From Candidatus Methylomirabilota bacterium (GTDB lineage Bacteria; Methylomirabilota; Methylomirabilia; Methylomirabilales; JACPAU01): a stretch of DNA of 9,631 nt. This document shows positions 1 through 7,771 of this stretch, piece by piece. The translations under genes were made by a program, and so were the position numbers. How positions within the stretch are numbered: position 1 is the stretch's first letter; every line of letters starts with the position of its first letter. The notes under the pieces are model-generated. The model was not told where the DNA came from. It ran no database searches and saw only the letters and a list, made by a program, of their open reading frames with translations. The stretch spans positions 1 to 9,631 of the forward strand of contig JACPAU010000021.1 in the NCBI GenBank assembly GCA_016180705.1. Direction: 5' to 3'.

Positions 1-305
1 AGCGCCGTGACGAGGCCGCGCTCCATGAGGTCAACGAGCAGGGGGGAGCAGCCGACTTTGATGACGTGCCCCCCCAGGCCGGCGATGACCGGCTTGCCCT
101 TTCGGCGGGCCGCCAGGATCGCGCCCACCACCGCGCGCAGGTCGCTGCCGGCGAGGATCCGTGGGAGGCGCTTCAGGAACTCGGTCAGCGTCCCCCCAGG
201 CGTCCAGGCCCCCCCCAGGTCGGCCGCCTGCACCTTGCTCGGCCGGGAGCGGAGCGGGTAGGTCTTGAGCTTGGTGAGATCGATCCGGGGCCACTTCTCC
301 GCCAT
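1..305 (-). CDS. Conserved protein of unassigned function, N-terminal fragment (runs off left edge)
   Basis: The minus strand reads open from an ATG at 305 to the window edge, giving about 101 residues that begin MAEKWPRIDLTKLKTYPL. A glycine-rich stretch, KGKPVIAGLGGHVIKVG, is followed by CSPLLVDLMERGLVTAL. The alternation of hydrophobic strand, glycine turn and helix looks like the start of a Rossmann-type alpha/beta domain. I recall similar N-termini in uncharacterised bacterial proteins of roughly 300 residues that are sometimes likened to deoxyhypusine synthase. I cannot confirm that link and assign no function. A GGAGG sequence at 310-314 sits 4 bases before the ATG at 305 but only 1 base before an in-frame ATG at 308, so 305 is chosen. 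No signal peptide is visible, so the protein is probably cytosolic. A well-formed promoter lies just upstream, and the gene is probably transcribed separately from mscS. Confidence 0.72.
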   Translation of the reverse strand, partial: MAEKWPRIDLTKLKTYPLRSRPSKVQAADLGGAWTPGGTLTEFLKRLPRILAGSDLRAVVGAILAARRKGKPVIAGLGGHVIKVGCSPLLVDLMERGLVTA

Positions 306-324
306 CATCCCTCCAGGCGGGCGC

Positions 325-353
325 ACTATAGCACGCGCCCGCACCCCCTCCAA
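325..353 (-). promoter_or_regulatory. Sigma70-like promoter with extended -10 for the leftmost gene
   Basis: On the minus strand, TTGGAG (353-348) is followed after exactly 17 bases by TATAGT (330-325), one mismatch from the consensus -10. TGC directly precedes the -10, making it an extended -10. Transcription should start near 318, leaving a leader of only about 13 bases that holds the GGAGG site. It lies in the 77-base gap after the mscS stop codon. The -35 matches consensus at only three positions, so the extended -10 probably carries much of the activity. Confidence 0.55.
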
Positions 354-385
354 CCGCGGCGCACGGCGGGCCGGCGCCCCCCTCC

Positions 386-1318
386 CTAGCCCGCCGGCCC
401 CGACGGGGCGGCCACCTCCCGCAGCGCGATCGGGAACGGCTTGCTCGCCTCGCCCACGTAGATGGAGCGGTGCGGGAAGGGGATCTCGATCCCCTCGGCG
501 TCGAAGGCCTTCTTCAGGCGCCGGCGGTACTCCCGCCCGACGGCCCACTGCTGGATCGGCTGCGTCTTGAACCGGGCCTTGATGACGACTTCCGACTCCC
601 CGAACTGGTCCACCCCGAAGACCTCGAGCGGCTCGAGGATCATGTCGGCGAACGCCGGGTCCTGCCGGAGCTCCTCGGCCACCCGCCGCATCACCGCCAC
701 CACGCGGTCGGTGTCCTCCTTATAGGCCACCCCCACGTCCAGCACGTACCCCGACCACCCGATCGTCATGTTGGAGAGGGTGCCGACCGTCCCGTGCGGG
801 AACACGTGGACGACCCCGCTCAGGTCGCGCAGGACGATCGTCCGGAAGGTGATGGACTCGACGAGGCCCCCGGTCCCGTTGACGATCGCCACGTCGCCGA
901 CCCGCACCTGGTTCTCCAGGACCAGGAAGAAGCCGCTGATGACGTCCCGGACCAGGTTCTGGGCGCCGAAGCCGACCGCCAGACCCACGATCCCGGCGCC
1001 CGCCAGGATGGGGGTGATGTCCACGCCCAGCTGCCCCAGGCAGATGGCACCCACCACCGTCCAGAGCAGGACCGTGGCCAGCGTCCGGAGCAGGCCGGTG
1101 AGCGTCGCCACCCGCTTCCTGGTCGCCCCGGGGACGGTCTCGGTCGCCTCCCCCGCCTTGACGAGCAGCCCCTCCAGGCGCAGGAAGGCGGCCCGCAGGA
1201 ACCGGATCCCCACGGCCCCCGCCACGAGGATCACGCCGATGCGGAGGGCCGCCGTGGCCATCGCCGCGCCGGCCGAGAGCAGCAGCGGAAGCAGATCCTG
1301 CATCGAGATTCCGGTCAT
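386..1318 (-). CDS. mscS: Small-conductance mechanosensitive channel, MscS family
   Basis: This 310-residue inner-membrane protein has the usual length and layout of a short MscS channel, which opens under membrane tension to release solutes during hypo-osmotic shock. Hydrophobic helices lie at about residues 10-45 and 75-98. The pore-lining TM3 at about 101-133 has the typical small-residue pattern (AGAGIVGLAVGFGAQ at 107-120) and continues into NLVRDVISGFFLVLENQVRVGD. The beta domain follows with G-G-L-V-E-S-I-T-F-R-T at about 150-160, and then the alpha/beta cytoplasmic cage ending near IPFPHRSIYV. The ATG at 1318 is supported by AGGGAGGGG six bases upstream. An internal ATG at residue 6 is less well placed. 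The gene starts 97 bases after the AsmA-like stop codon, in the same direction. I see no strong promoter in that gap, so read-through from the lipid-transport operon is possible. Confidence 0.93.
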   Translation of the reverse strand: MTGISMQDLLPLLLSAGAAMATAALRIGVILVAGAVGIRFLRAAFLRLEGLLVKAGEATETVPGATRKRVATLTGLLRTLATVLLWTVVGAICLGQLGVDITPILAGAGIVGLAVGFGAQNLVRDVISGFFLVLENQVRVGDVAIVNGTGGLVESITFRTIVLRDLSGVVHVFPHGTVGTLSNMTIGWSGYVLDVGVAYKEDTDRVVAVMRRVAEELRQDPAFADMILEPLEVFGVDQFGESEVVIKARFKTQPIQQWAVGREYRRRLKKAFDAEGIEIPFPHRSIYVGEASKPFPIALREVAAPSGPAG

Positions 1319-1414
1319 AACGGTCCCCTCCCTTTACGTGGCACCGGAGCCCGACTGCAATGACGACTGGCGGACCCCCGGGCCGGGCCCGGCGGGGCCA
1401 CGCGGACGGGGGCG

Positions 1415-4400
1415 CTACTGGGGAGCGGGGAGCAACTGGCCCGGCATCCTCAGGAGGCGCTCGAAGAAACCGCTGAGGCCGCGGCCCAGGGTCGTGAGGG
1501 TCTCGCCGCGGATGTGCGGGTCGTCCACCGGACCCGTGACGGTGAGATACACGGTGACGAACCGTCCCTCGCTGCCGGTGAGGATGTACCCGGCGACGGG
1601 GATCCGCGCCAGCACGGCATCCAGGCGCTGGAGGGGCTGCATCGCAAGCGTGAGGTCCAGGGTCTCGTCCACGAGGTCGATCCCGCCCACGGCCGCCACC
1701 TTCACCGAACTGCTGTCCAGACGCAGGTCCTGCGTCCGGGCCACGCCACGCTCCACGGCGAAAGTGCCTGCCACCTCGGTGTAGGGCCAGGCCCGGTCCC
1801 CCCGGTCGGCGCCGGGGGAGAGGTCGAAGAGCTCCGCCAGGTTGAGATAGCCCAGGATCTTCGCCAGCGTCCGGAACCGGCGCACGTGACCATCGAGCAT
1901 CTGGAGGTTGAGCCGCCCGCCGAGGCTCCGCCAGAGGGCGGCGGTATCCCCCCACTCGGCCCGGAGCGTCCCGTCGGCGTTCAGCCGCCCCGACACTCGC
2001 CCGCGGTCGGTCCCGGGCGCCCGCAGCACCCGCTCCGCCTCGGCGGCGGCCAGGGCGAAGGTGAACTCGACGGCCCAGCGGCCGTCGAGACGCCAGACCC
2101 GGGAGTCGGTCGTGAGCCTTCCGTCCCCCAGCCGGCCCCGCAGCCGGGAGAGGATCGCGCCGTCCGCAAATCGAACGTCCCCGCTGATCTCCTGGAACGG
2201 CTCGGGGTATCGGAGCAGGAAGACGCGGGCATCCCGGACCTCCAGCTCGCCCTGCACCGCCGGGGACGCCCAGGGACCTGTCACGCCGAGCGAGACCGCG
2301 CCGCGCCCGGTCACGCGCTCCACGGCGGGGAAAAGCGGCGTGAGGAGCACGAGCGGCACCTCGCCCTCCAGACGCACGTCCCACCGTCGGCCCGGGAGAA
2401 CCCGGCCGGTGGCGGTGAAGAACCCCCCATCCCGCCGGAGGCGGAAGTCGAGGAGCTCCAGGGCCCCCTCCGCGTACCGGAGGTGGGCGGGCCCTGGGGC
2501 GGTCCACGTCTCCCCCTGCACCATCACCCGCAGGGCGCTCAGGTCGAGCGTGCCGGCGCGGGGGGCCCCCTCCTCCGCCAGCCCCTCCAGCCGCAGCGTG
2601 CCGGTGGCGCCGATCCCGACCGGACCGAGGGCGTCGGCGGCCAGCTGGCGAAGGAGGGGGGTGAGGTCCGTGTCGCTGAAACGGGCCTCGAGGCGGTACG
2701 GCCGGCCCGGCCCCGGCTCCACCACTGCGGTCAGGCGGACAGGGGGGGTCGCAAACACGGCCTCCGCCTCCCACCTTTCCTCGGCCAGGCGCACCTCCAC
2801 CGTCGCGGTCCCAAGCGCGATCCCGCCGACCGTGAGCCCTTGGAGGAGCAGCTCAGCCCTGAGCGCCGGACGCTCCAGGAACCCCTCGCCGCGGGCCGTC
2901 AAGGCCCCGGTCCCCTCCACCGGGACGCCGAGGATCGCGGAAAACCGCCCGAGCGGCACCGGGGTGGCCGTGATGGCGAAGGTGTAGCGGCCGTCGAAGC
3001 CGAAGGTGCCCTCCCCCACCACCTCCTCGCTCCCCCGCCACAGCCGCCCGGGGGAGATCCGCAGGAGGCGGGGCTCGAGGGCGAAGGTGAACTCGAGCCC
3101 CTCCCATCGCTCCTGGGCCAGGAGCGGGCGCGCGACGCGGGCCTGTCCCGTCCCCCGCAGGGCCGTCACCGGCCCGACCAGGCGGACTTCCGCGGTCAGA
3201 GCGCCCAGGACCGGTGGCGGGCGGGCGGCGAAGAGGCCGAGGAGATCTTCGAGGCGTCCGCGCCGAACCCGGCCCGTCAGGTCCACCGTGAGATCGCTAC
3301 CGTCGCCCTCCGACCGCTCCGCGAGCGCCATGCGCCCCGCGAACTCTCCCTCCGTCTCACCCCGGGTCGCGCGGAGGCGGACCGCGCGCAGCGTCGCCCC
3401 CTCCCCCTCCACCGTCGCGACGATGCGGTCGAGCGGCACCCCGTGGAGGAGCGGGCGGTCCCAGATGACGGTGGCGGAGACCTGCGGGGCCGCGTGCGGC
3501 CCCACGACGCGGCCGGTCATGGAGGCCCTCCCCCCGAAGCGGGGCAGGCCGAAGAGAAGGGCCACCTCCCCCACGTCCGTGAGCCGGCCCTCGAGCGTCA
3601 GGTCATAGCGCCCCCCCTCGGACCGCCCGCCGACGGTCAGGGTCGTCTGGGGCAGGTTCACGGTGACCCGCTCGACCACCAGCTCCTTGCCGTCCAGGCG
3701 CAGCGCGGCCGTCCCGGTCCCCTTCACCTCCGGCCGGGCGGCGGCCGCCAGGTCGGCCACCCTGACGTCGAAGCGGCCCGCGCTCGCCCCCCGCCGGACC
3801 GTGAAGGCCGCCTCCCCGCTCACCAACCCGACCGCCGGGAGCCGCCAGCCCAGTCCGGTGAGCAGGCCACGCAGGGCCAGCCCATCGCCCGCGAGGAGGA
3901 TCGCGGTCCCACCGCCGGCCTCCGCCGGGAAGCGGAGGCTCCCCCGGGCCTGCCCGTCGAGGGCGGCGAGCGTCACCTCCTCAAGGCGGACCTCCCCCCC
4001 GCCGACCCGCAGGCTCCCCCGACCGCTCCGCGCGGCGAAGCCGAACAGGTGGCCCTCCGCGAACTCGACTGTCCCCTGCAGCGCCGGGCTCACCGCTGCA
4101 CCCGAGAGGCCGCCCTGGAAGGCGACGGCGCCGTCCCACTGGCCCGGCCACCCGAAGAGGGCCGCGAGGGCCTCCAGGCGGCCCGTCCCTTCCCCCCGGA
4201 GGTCGAGGGCCGGCGCCGAGGCGAGGCGGCTCACCGTCCCCCGCACCTCCACGCGCCCCCCGAGGAGGCGCGCCCCCGCCTCCTCGACCGTGAGGGTGTC
4301 GCCCATGGCGCGGAAGCGCCCCGCCGTCTCTTCCAAAACGAGCTGGCGCTCCCCCCACGTGGCCTCTACCCGCGGCAAGCGCAGGAGGAGCCGCGAGCGC

Positions 4401-4987
4401 CCCTCCCCCTCCAAGCTGAGGTCGAAGTCGAGGCCGCTCGCGCGCAGGGAGCGGCCGGGCCCGGTCAGGGTGACGGCCCCCCGCCGAACCTGTAGGAGGC
4501 GCAGGCGGATCGGGCCGCCGTCGGGGCCGGCGAGCGCGGCGAGGGAAGGGAGGTCCCGTTCCCCGAGGCGCCCCGCAATCTCCACCCCGTCCGCCGCGAC
4601 CGTCTGGAACAGTAGGACGCCCCGGAAAAGGGCCCGGAGGTCGGCGTACAGCCGCAGGCGGGCGATGGCGAGAACCCGCCCCGCCTGGAAGGAGGGGCCG
4701 CCCGCGACCTGGACGTCCTCCAGCTCGAGGAAGGTGAAGGTGGGGCTCAGGCGGAAGGCGCCGACCGTGACCGCCCGCCCGAGGCGGGCGGAGGCCGCCT
4801 CCACCCCCTGGCGCAGGCGCTCCTGGACGGGAGGCAGCTGCAGGGCAAGCGCGGCGGCGAGCCACAGGAGCGCCGCGACGGCGACGGCGAGCAGGGCGCT
4901 GAGGGCAAGCCGGTAGGCCCAGCGGCTCACGGCAGAGGCCACCTGGGGGCTCTCGCGCGTGTCGGACGCCATCCGCCCCCCGCTCAT
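1415..4987 (-). CDS. Large AsmA/YhdP-like envelope protein, probable intermembrane lipid-transfer bridge
   Basis: The protein has 1190 residues, close to YhdP and TamB and about twice E. coli AsmA. One N-terminal signal-anchor helix spans about residues 24-50. An AsmA-type segment follows (QERLRQGVEAASARLGRAV at about 55-73, then FRLSPTFTFLELEDVQV at 78-94). About 900 residues of repetitive beta-strand sequence come next, rich in G-x-hydrophobic-x-hydrophobic patterns, as expected of a long beta-groove. The C-terminal AsmA-like region includes GYLNLAELF (1046-1054) and IPVAGYILTG (1129-1138), hallmarks of the YhdP-type C-terminus. Family knowledge: AsmA-like proteins in E. coli are implicated in carrying phospholipids across the periplasm. 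The ATG at 4987 overlaps the mlaD stop as ATGA, implying translational coupling. An in-frame ATG at 4972, preceded by a G-rich stretch, is an alternative start. The pairing with mlaD suggests a shared lipid route. The exact subfamily, YhdP or another AsmA clade, is uncertain. Confidence 0.88.
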   Translation of the reverse strand: MSGGRMASDTRESPQVASAVSRWAYRLALSALLAVAVAALLWLAAALALQLPPVQERLRQGVEAASARLGRAVTVGAFRLSPTFTFLELEDVQVAGGPSFQAGRVLAIARLRLYADLRALFRGVLLFQTVAADGVEIAGRLGERDLPSLAALAGPDGGPIRLRLLQVRRGAVTLTGPGRSLRASGLDFDLSLEGEGRSRLLLRLPRVEATWGERQLVLEETAGRFRAMGDTLTVEEAGARLLGGRVEVRGTVSRLASAPALDLRGEGTGRLEALAALFGWPGQWDGAVAFQGGLSGAAVSPALQGTVEFAEGHLFGFAARSGRGSLRVGGGEVRLEEVTLAALDGQARGSLRFPAEAGGGTAILLAGDGLALRGLLTGLGWRLPAVGLVSGEAAFTVRRGASAGRFDVRVADLAAAARPEVKGTGTAALRLDGKELVVERVTVNLPQTTLTVGGRSEGGRYDLTLEGRLTDVGEVALLFGLPRFGGRASMTGRVVGPHAAPQVSATVIWDRPLLHGVPLDRIVATVEGEGATLRAVRLRATRGETEGEFAGRMALAERSEGDGSDLTVDLTGRVRRGRLEDLLGLFAARPPPVLGALTAEVRLVGPVTALRGTGQARVARPLLAQERWEGLEFTFALEPRLLRISPGRLWRGSEEVVGEGTFGFDGRYTFAITATPVPLGRFSAILGVPVEGTGALTARGEGFLERPALRAELLLQGLTVGGIALGTATVEVRLAEERWEAEAVFATPPVRLTAVVEPGPGRPYRLEARFSDTDLTPLLRQLAADALGPVGIGATGTLRLEGLAEEGAPRAGTLDLSALRVMVQGETWTAPGPAHLRYAEGALELLDFRLRRDGGFFTATGRVLPGRRWDVRLEGEVPLVLLTPLFPAVERVTGRGAVSLGVTGPWASPAVQGELEVRDARVFLLRYPEPFQEISGDVRFADGAILSRLRGRLGDGRLTTDSRVWRLDGRWAVEFTFALAAAEAERVLRAPGTDRGRVSGRLNADGTLRAEWGDTAALWRSLGGRLNLQMLDGHVRRFRTLAKILGYLNLAELFDLSPGADRGDRAWPYTEVAGTFAVERGVARTQDLRLDSSSVKVAAVGGIDLVDETLDLTLAMQPLQRLDAVLARIPVAGYILTGSEGRFVTVYLTVTGPVDDPHIRGETLTTLGRGLSGFFERLLRMPGQLLPAPQ

Positions 4988-6192
4988 TGGGCCGGCGGGG
5001 AGGCGTTCCCCGCGGCCCCCCCGGTGTCGATGGTGGAGCGGATCAGGGAGCGCAGCAGCGCGCTCCGCTCCGCCCCCCGCAGGAGCCGGCTCAGGTCCTC
5101 GTAGAGCGTCGGGTCATCCAGGAGGGCGCCGAGCGTCCCCTCCCCCCGCTCCAGGCGCCCCGTGACCCCCCGGAGGCTGGCCGCGGCCCCGCGGAGGTCG
5201 GTCAGGAGCGCCTTGCTCTGGGGATCGGTCAGGAGCGTGCCCAGCACTCCCTCCCCACGCTCCAGGGAACCGACCACCCGGTCCAGGCGGCCCGCCACGC
5301 CCCGGACAGAGGCGGCCGCCTCCTCCAGGTGCTGGAGCAGCGCCTTGCCTTCGGTCCCGTAGATGAGCGCGTGCAGCGTCCCCTCGCCCCGCTGGACGGC
5401 GTCGAGGATCTGCTCCAGCTTGGTGAGGTCTGCCTCGAGCGTGCGCACCAGCGCGCTGTCCCCGCGGGTCAGCGCGCCGAGCAGCCCCTCCCCCTTCTCC
5501 AGTCGCGCCCCCACGCCCTTCAGACTGGCCGCCGCCTGCCCCAGGTCCGCCAGCAGCGCCGCCCCTTCGCGACCGTAGATGAGGGTGTGCAGGAGCCCGG
5601 GCCCCTTCTCCACCGCGGCCAGCGTCCGCCGGATCGAACCCAGGGTGGCGGTCAGCTCCCGCTGGCTGTCCCCGCCCTCGAAGGCGACCAGGATGCGGTT
5701 CACCGTCTCCGCCGTCTTCGTGACCTCGTCCAGCAGGAGGGCCCCCTTGTCGACGAAGTGGGTGTAGTCCCGGGGATCCACGCTGCGGACTGCCTCCCCG
5801 GGCTCGAGGATGCGCGCCGCCGCGCTGCCCACGGTGATCTCCAGGACCTTGTCCCCCACGAGCCCGATGGTCCCGATGCTGGCCACGGAGTCGCTCCGGA
5901 TCCGGTCCTGGAACCGCGCATCCACGGCCATCTCGACCCGCAGGCGCGGGTCAGCCGCGTCCTGGCTGAAGCCGATATGGGTGACCGTCCCCACCGCCAC
6001 CCCCGCAAGCCGGACCGGCGCCCCGGTGATCAGCCCCTGGACGTCGGCGAAGGAGGTCCGGAGGAAGTAGCGCTGCTCGAAGAGCCGGCTCTGGCTCCCG
6101 ATGACGAGGACGAAGGCCATGAAGAGGACGAGGACGCCTCCCACGAAGAGCCCGACCCGGAACCGCAGCCGGATGTCCTGATGATCCGCCAT
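4984..6192 (-). CDS. mlaD: MlaD-type MCE-domain protein with extended repeat-bearing C-terminus
   Basis: The 402-residue protein has a short cytoplasmic N-terminus, one membrane anchor (about residues 12-32) and an MCE domain at about 38-123. In the MCE domain the typical pattern DVQGLITGAPVRLAGVAVGTV (50-70) is followed by RSDSVASIGTIGLVGDKVLEI. MCE proteins assemble into hexameric rings on the periplasmic side of the MlaEF transporter and pass lipids through a central pore. E. coli MlaD is about 183 residues, so this one carries some 280 extra residues after the MCE domain. These include helical sequence at 150-195 and five repeat units from 195 (listed separately). The ATG at 6192 has a strong GGAGGAGGG site seven bases upstream in the 27-base gap after mlaF. 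The stop codon overlaps the AsmA-like start by 4 bases. The extended tail suggests a longer needle or coiled assembly; that is inference. Confidence 0.92.
   Translation of the reverse strand: MADHQDIRLRFRVGLFVGGVLVLFMAFVLVIGSQSRLFEQRYFLRTSFADVQGLITGAPVRLAGVAVGTVTHIGFSQDAADPRLRVEMAVDARFQDRIRSDSVASIGTIGLVGDKVLEITVGSAAARILEPGEAVRSVDPRDYTHFVDKGALLLDEVTKTAETVNRILVAFEGGDSQRELTATLGSIRRTLAAVEKGPGLLHTLIYGREGAALLADLGQAAASLKGVGARLEKGEGLLGALTRGDSALVRTLEADLTKLEQILDAVQRGEGTLHALIYGTEGKALLQHLEEAAASVRGVAGRLDRVVGSLERGEGVLGTLLTDPQSKALLTDLRGAAASLRGVTGRLERGEGTLGALLDDPTLYEDLSRLLRGAERSALLRSLIRSTIDTGGAAGNASPPAQ
5074..5610 (-). repeat. Five tandem protein repeats (about 35-44 residues each) in the MlaD C-terminus
   Basis: The motif E-[KR]-G-x-G-x-L-[GH]-x-L occurs at MlaD residues 195 (EKGPG), 232 (EKGEG), 267 (QRGEG), 311 (ERGEG) and 348 (ERGEG), giving spacings of 37, 35, 44 and 37. 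Most units continue with a short turn (YGREG, YGTEG, TDPQS, DDPTL), then a helix such as ALLxDLxxAAASLRGVxxRL. Units 1 and 3 are especially alike (LHTLIYGREG and LHALIYGTEG), as are units 4 and 5. Such G-E-G-x-L-G-x-L-L units are familiar in long MCE proteins. The helical parts could form coiled bundles or a tunnel beyond the ring. Confidence 0.85.
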
Positions 6193-6219
6193 CGCCTGTC
6201 CCTCCTCCCGCCCCCGGCG

Positions 6220-6966
6220 CTAGCCGGCCTCCAGGTGGCCCGAGATGAAGTCCCGCACCAGCGTCGAGTCCGAGTGCTCGATCTCCGCGGGCGTCCCGGC
6301 CACCGCGATCCGCCCCTGGTGCAGGAGCGCGAGCCGGTCCGAGACCTTGAAGGCCGTGTGCATGTCGTGGGTCACCACCACCGAGGTCACCCCCAGCTTC
6401 TCCCTGAGGTCCATGATGAGCTCGGCGATCTTCTCCGTGTTGCTGGGATCCAGGCCGGTGGTCGGCTCGTCGTACAGGATAGTGCGCGGCTGCAGCGCGA
6501 TGGCCCGCGCGAGCCCGACCCGCTTCTTCATGCCCCCGGAGAGCTCAGCCGGTTCCTTCTCCTCGACCCCGGGGAGGCCGACCAGGTCGAGGACCTCCCT
6601 GACGCGCTCCCGGATCGCCGCCTCGCTCATCCGGGTGTGCTCCCGGAGCGGGAAGGCGACGTTTTCGGCCACCGTCAGCGAGTCGAAGAGAGCCGCGCCC
6701 TGGAACAGCATCCCCACCTTGCGCCGGATCGGGAGGAGCCCCGCCTCCGGCCGCCCCGTGACCTCCTCTGCGTCGATCCAGATCCGGCCCGCGTCGGGCT
6801 TGATCAGGCCGATGATGAGCCGCAGCAACACGCTCTTGCCGGTCCCGCTCCCCCCGATGATGGTGATGGTCTCCCCGGGCGCCACCGCCAGGTCCACCCC
6901 CTGCAGCACGACCAGGCTGTCGAAGCTCTTCCGGACCCCGGCGAGGCGGATGGCCGGCTCGCGCAC
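6220..6966 (-). CDS. mlaF: MlaF-type ABC transporter ATP-binding protein
   Basis: This 248-residue cytoplasmic ATPase powers the MlaE permease. All nucleotide-binding elements are present: Walker A GGSGTGKS (38-45), Q-loop MLFQG with Q89, signature LSGGMKKR (142-149), Walker B ILYDEPTTGLDP (163-174) and H-loop VVTHD with H200. The LSGGMKKR signature and GAALFDSLTVAENVAFPLREH after the Q-loop are characteristic of the MlaF/Ttg2A group. The start is a GTG at 6966, one base after the mlaE stop codon. GGAGGGG, inside the last mlaE codons, lies seven bases upstream. That spacing implies coupled translation with mlaE. The nearest alternative to lipid transport would be a toluene-tolerance (Ttg2A) label, which is the same family. 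Confidence 0.95.
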   Translation of the reverse strand: MREPAIRLAGVRKSFDSLVVLQGVDLAVAPGETITIIGGSGTGKSVLLRLIIGLIKPDAGRIWIDAEEVTGRPEAGLLPIRRKVGMLFQGAALFDSLTVAENVAFPLREHTRMSEAAIRERVREVLDLVGLPGVEEKEPAELSGGMKKRVGLARAIALQPRTILYDEPTTGLDPSNTEKIAELIMDLREKLGVTSVVVTHDMHTAFKVSDRLALLHQGRIAVAGTPAEIEHSDSTLVRDFISGHLEAG

Positions 6967-6967
6967 C

Positions 6968-7771
6968 TTACCACCCCTCCATCCACCAGAGAAACTTCGT
7001 GAGGAAAAAGTCGGAGATCAGGATCAGAATGGCCGAGGTCACGACCGCCGCCGTGGTGGCCCGGCCAAGCCCCTCCGTCCCCCCGCGCGTCTCCAGGCCC
7101 TCGTAGCAGCCCACGATCCCGATGATGAACCCGAAGAAGACCGTCTTCACCAGGCCCGAGAGGAGGTCGGCCAGCTTCAGGTTCTGCAGGACCGTGTTCA
7201 GGTACAGGTGGTAGTCCACGTTGAACTCCCACTGCGAGATGACCATCCCTCCCAGGATTCCCAGCACGTCGGCCACCACCGTGAGGAACGGGAGGACGAT
7301 CATGGCGGTCACCACCCGCGGGACGACCAGCTTCTTGATCGGATTGGCCCCCAGCGCCCGCATGGCGTCGATCTGCTCCGTCACCTTCATGGAGCCCAGC
7401 TCCGCCGTGATCCCGGAGCCGACCCGGCCGCCCACGAGCAGGGCCGTCAGGACCGGCCCCAGCTCGCGCACCATGGAGAGGGCGACCACGATGCCGACGT
7501 AGGCCTTGGCCCCGAAGCGCGCCAGCCCGTACGTGGTCTGCAGAGCCAGGACGAGCCCGGTGAAGACGGCTGCGATGGAGCAGATGGCCGCGGACCGGAC
7601 CCCGATGTGGTCCATCTGCTGGAGGAGGGCCCGGAGCGGGTAGGGGGGAATGACGCTCTGGTAAATGGTCTGGCCGGCCAGCACCGAGACCCCGCCCATG
7701 TAGCCCACCAGGCGGGTCGTCCGGTCGCCCACCCTGATCACCAGTTGCCGCGCGGCGGCACCGTGCATCAT
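6968..7771 (-). CDS. mlaE: MlaE-type ABC transporter permease
   Basis: The 267-residue protein is a polytopic inner-membrane permease, as long as typical MlaE/YrbE proteins (about 260). An amphipathic N-terminal helix (about 10-40) precedes membrane segments at about 60-82, 88-112, 150-178, 205-222 and 238-262. The signature MVRELGPVLTALLVGGRVGSG (100-120) and then ITAELGSMKVTEQIDAM (121-137) is diagnostic. The C-terminal GCYEGLETRGGTEGLGRAT is also typical. It pairs with MlaF to energise lipid movement through MlaD. The ATG at 7771 overlaps the upstream lipoprotein stop codon as ATGA. A second ATG follows immediately and could serve as well. No STAS-domain MlaB partner gene, found with MlaE in E. 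coli, is visible. Confidence 0.95.
   Translation of the reverse strand: MMHGAAARQLVIRVGDRTTRLVGYMGGVSVLAGQTIYQSVIPPYPLRALLQQMDHIGVRSAAICSIAAVFTGLVLALQTTYGLARFGAKAYVGIVVALSMVRELGPVLTALLVGGRVGSGITAELGSMKVTEQIDAMRALGANPIKKLVVPRVVTAMIVLPFLTVVADVLGILGGMVISQWEFNVDYHLYLNTVLQNLKLADLLSGLVKTVFFGFIIGIVGCYEGLETRGGTEGLGRATTAAVVTSAILILISDFFLTKFLWWMEGW

Noticed and set aside
358..378. GC-rich hairpin just after the mscS stop codon as an intrinsic terminator
   Set aside because: The stem is GGCGC/GCGCC with an inner CGG/CCG, but it is bulged and no U-tract follows on the minus strand, so a Rho-independent terminator is not supported.
1319..1360. TTGCAG with TAAAGG at 18 bases as an mscS promoter
   Set aside because: Both hexamers are poor matches, and the putative -10 merges with the ribosome binding site of mscS.
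1377..1397. CCGGGCC-G-GGCCCGG palindrome between the AsmA-like gene and mscS as a terminator or operator
   Set aside because: The central loop is one base and no U-tract follows. Such palindromes are expected by chance at this GC content.
720..2774. A 684-codon minus-strand open frame spanning mscS and the AsmA-like gene
   Set aside because: It is the wrong frame over two recognisable genes, and its R/G/P-rich low-complexity composition marks it as a shadow.
1514..4495. A 993-codon open frame on the plus strand opposite the AsmA-like gene
   Set aside because: The translation is rich in R, P, G, H and E with no hydrophobic core or motif, typical of an antisense shadow in GC-rich coding DNA. 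The minus-strand protein has a membrane anchor and family motifs.
4987..7002. A 671-codon plus-strand open frame opposite mlaD and mlaF
   Set aside because: It is antisense to two well-supported genes, and its composition lacks any protein-like pattern.
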